From Ceratobasidium sp. AG-K (Eukaryota > Basidiomycota > Agaricomycetes > Cantharellales > Ceratobasidiaceae): DNA of 64,000 nt. Below the pieces are notes generated by a model that was given only the letters and a program-made list of their open reading frames with translations, was not told where the DNA came from and did not search any database. The position numbers and the translations under genes were made by a program. Below are positions 62,207 through 64,000 of this stretch, piece by piece (within the stretch, counting starts at the first letter, position 1; each line of letters opens with the position of its first letter). The stretch is from positions 3,286,001-3,350,000 of the forward strand of contig JAWNGF010000004.1 in the NCBI GenBank assembly GCA_037039685.1, in the 5' to 3' direction.

Positions 62207-64000
62207 ATGCAACGCGGTCTACCTATGGTATGTAAAATCCATAAACGAGTACATTAGACTTAATCTCTACTCAGCAACCAACTGTGATCCTTCTTAAAGA
62301 AGGCACAGACACGTCTCAGGGCAAAGGTCAATTGCTCTCCAATATCTCTGCGTGTCTGGCAGTGGCCGACACGCTTTCATCTACCTTGGGGCCGCGCGGA
62401 ATGGACAAGTTGATTGTATCTGACCGGGGAGAAGCCCAAATTACTAATGACGGAGCGACAATTCTTAAATTGCTGGATATCGTTCATCCTGCGGCCAAGA
62501 CTTTGGTTGACATTGCTCGCGCTCAAGACGCCGAAGTCGGTGACGGCACCACTAGCGTGGTACTCCTAGCTTCCCAGATTCTCAAAGAGTCGCGTTCGTA
62601 CATTGAGGAAGGAGTCAGCCCTCACATCATCATCAAGGGTTTACGCAAAGCAGCACAGCTGGTCAGTCTACATTGTAAATCAAGTCCCTATCGTTAAATA
62701 TCAACTATAGGCCATCGATCGCATCAGGGAGATTCAGATTGTGATTGACAAGTCGGACCCCGAGTAAGTCTATTTATTATCTCTGCCTTGGGATTATTTT
62801 GACCGTACACCAGAAAATACGATGAACTGCTTATAAAATGTGCCTCAACCTCCATGTCCTCCAAACTTATCCACTCCCAAAAGCCCTTCTTCTCCAGAAT
62901 GGTAGTCGACGCCGTCCAATGTCTCGACCAGAATGATTTGGACGAGAGCCTTATTGGTGTAAAGAAAGTTCCAGGGGGCGGCCTTCAAGACTCCCTACTC
63001 GTTCGCGGCGTTGCTTTCAAGAAAACGTTTACATACGCTGGCGCAGAACAGCAACCAAAGTCATTCAAGAACCCCAAGATTCTCTGTCTCAACGTCGAAC
63101 TCGAACTCAAGGCCGAGAAAGACAACGCCGAGGTCCGGGTGGAGGCAGTATCAGACTACCAGGCGATTGTCGACGCAGAATGGCAGATCATCTATGACAA
63201 ACTGGACCGCATTCACAAGACAGGAGCGCAGGTCGTTCTCTCCAAACTTCCTATTGGAGACCTCGCGACCCAATGGTTCGCGGATCGAGGCGTGTTTTGT
63301 GCTGGTCGTGTCCCTGCCGAGGACTTGCGTCGTGTCACTCAAGCAGTCGGCGGCACTGTACAGAGCACCACCTCAGATATCCTACCCGAGTACCTTGGAA
63401 CCTGTGGCAGTTTCGAGGAGAGACAGATTGGAGGCGAGCGCTACAACGTCTTTGAAGAATGCCCCAAGGCCAAGACGTGCACCCTCGTTTTGCGTGGCGG
63501 AGCCGAGCAATTCATTGAAGAAGTCGAGCGTAGTCTTCACGACGCGATCATGGTTGTTCGACGTGCGGTCAAAAACAGCGAGGTCGTGGCAGGCGGTGGT
63601 GCCATTGAAGTGAGTATGGGTCTAGGTCTTGAATCATGCGCGCTAACGGTATTGTCTGGAGATGGAACTTTCTGCCTATATCCGCGATGTATCTCGATCC
63701 CTCCCCAACAAGCATCAGCTCATTCTTGCCGCGTTCGCCCGTGCACTCGAGATTATTCCCCGCCAAATTTGTGAAAATGCTGGCCTCGACTCTACCGATA
63801 TTCTCAACAAGCTGCGTATGCGACATGCCATTGGGCGACACGGGCAAGACCACCCTCAACTAAGCGAGAACCTCTGGGCTGGAGTGGATGTTGATAGCGA
63901 TGAGGGCGTGCAGGATAATCTCGCAGCGTTTGTATGGGAACCAAGCCTGATCAAGGTCAACGCGATCGGTAGCGCATGTGAGGCTGCGTGTTTGATTTTG
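62207..64000 (+). CDS. CCT7: T-complex protein 1 subunit eta (CCT7), C-terminus beyond the window
   Basis: One of eight subunits of the cytosolic chaperonin TRiC/CCT, which folds actin and tubulin. The first exon gives MQRGLPM; splicing GTATGTAAAA...TACTCAG continues [20 protein letters not shown], the eta subunit start. ATP-binding motifs [10 protein letters not shown] (about 62389) and [10 protein letters not shown] (about 62540) are present. Further exons give [40 protein letters not shown] (typical of eta), [20 protein letters not shown] and VVAGGGAIE, then after a GTGAGT...TCTGGAG intron [20 protein letters not shown]. The sequence ends inside the last conserved block ([20 protein letters not shown]), so only a short C-terminus is missing. 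Confidence 0.94.

Overview
The window looks like chromosomal DNA of a filamentous basidiomycete, most likely an Agaricomycete close to the plant-pathogenic Rhizoctonia/Ceratobasidium group. The basis is dense short GT-AG introns (about 45-65 nt, many per gene), monocistronic genes on both strands, a secreted family-3 pectate lyase, and families typical of these fungi (GH27 alpha-galactosidase with a beta-sandwich tail, MYND-finger proteins, AIG1-like GTPases, RecQ-like helicase relics). The species assignment is inference; no database was searched. Gene spans given here run from start codon to stop codon and include introns that I placed by eye.

Layout. 1-3769: no convincing gene. 3770-6068 (+): secreted alpha-galactosidase. 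6409-6893 (-): tiny five-exon Swi5 recombination factor. 7210-10453 (-): carnitine acetyltransferase. 10875-13488 (-): amino-acid/GABA permease. 15297-16421 and 18266-19498 (-): two different bHLH transcription factors in tandem, each with a long intergenic region. 20336-23801 (+): UBE2O-type E2/E3. 23949-27129 (+): multi-fasciclin membrane protein. 27130-29775: gene-poor. 29776-32114 (+): two tandem MYND-finger paralogues. 32608-32738: hairpin-type inverted repeat. 32862-33985 (-): broken metallo-beta-lactamase gene whose intact relative lies at 48952-50107 (+). 35203-37710 (+): a pectate lyase with one frameshift, then a decayed second copy. 38230-39740 (-): F-box/LRR-like gene. 39903-46717 (-): ABCC transporter. 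47212-48778 (-): relic of an AIG1-like GTPase and unidentified exons. 50904-52961 (-): PRP17. 53277-55547 (+): PTM1/GOST membrane protein. 55695-57097: a small hypothetical gene, a broken ORF and an intron-containing tRNA-Met. 57953-59748 (-): RecQ-like helicase relic. 59910-60066: two inverted repeats. 60173-61398 (+): GPN2. 61435-62088 (-): SUB1/PC4. 62207-64000 (+): CCT7, cut by the window end.

The window mixes two kinds of DNA. Housekeeping blocks (Swi5 to FAS1; PRP17-PTM1; GPN2-SUB1-CCT7) are compact and intact. Accessory blocks (about 27-38 kb, 46.8-50 kb, 55.5-60 kb) hold duplicated, decaying and repeat-flanked genes. There is no operon-like or defence-like cluster, and I found no convincing new multi-gene system. 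The strongest observations are: four otherwise intact genes that each carry one single-base frameshift in or beside a short G/C run, which points to assembly errors; a probable gene-conversion tract between the pectate lyase copies; an intact/broken metallo-hydrolase pair in inverted orientation; and a tandem MYND pair sharing an unnamed C-terminal domain.
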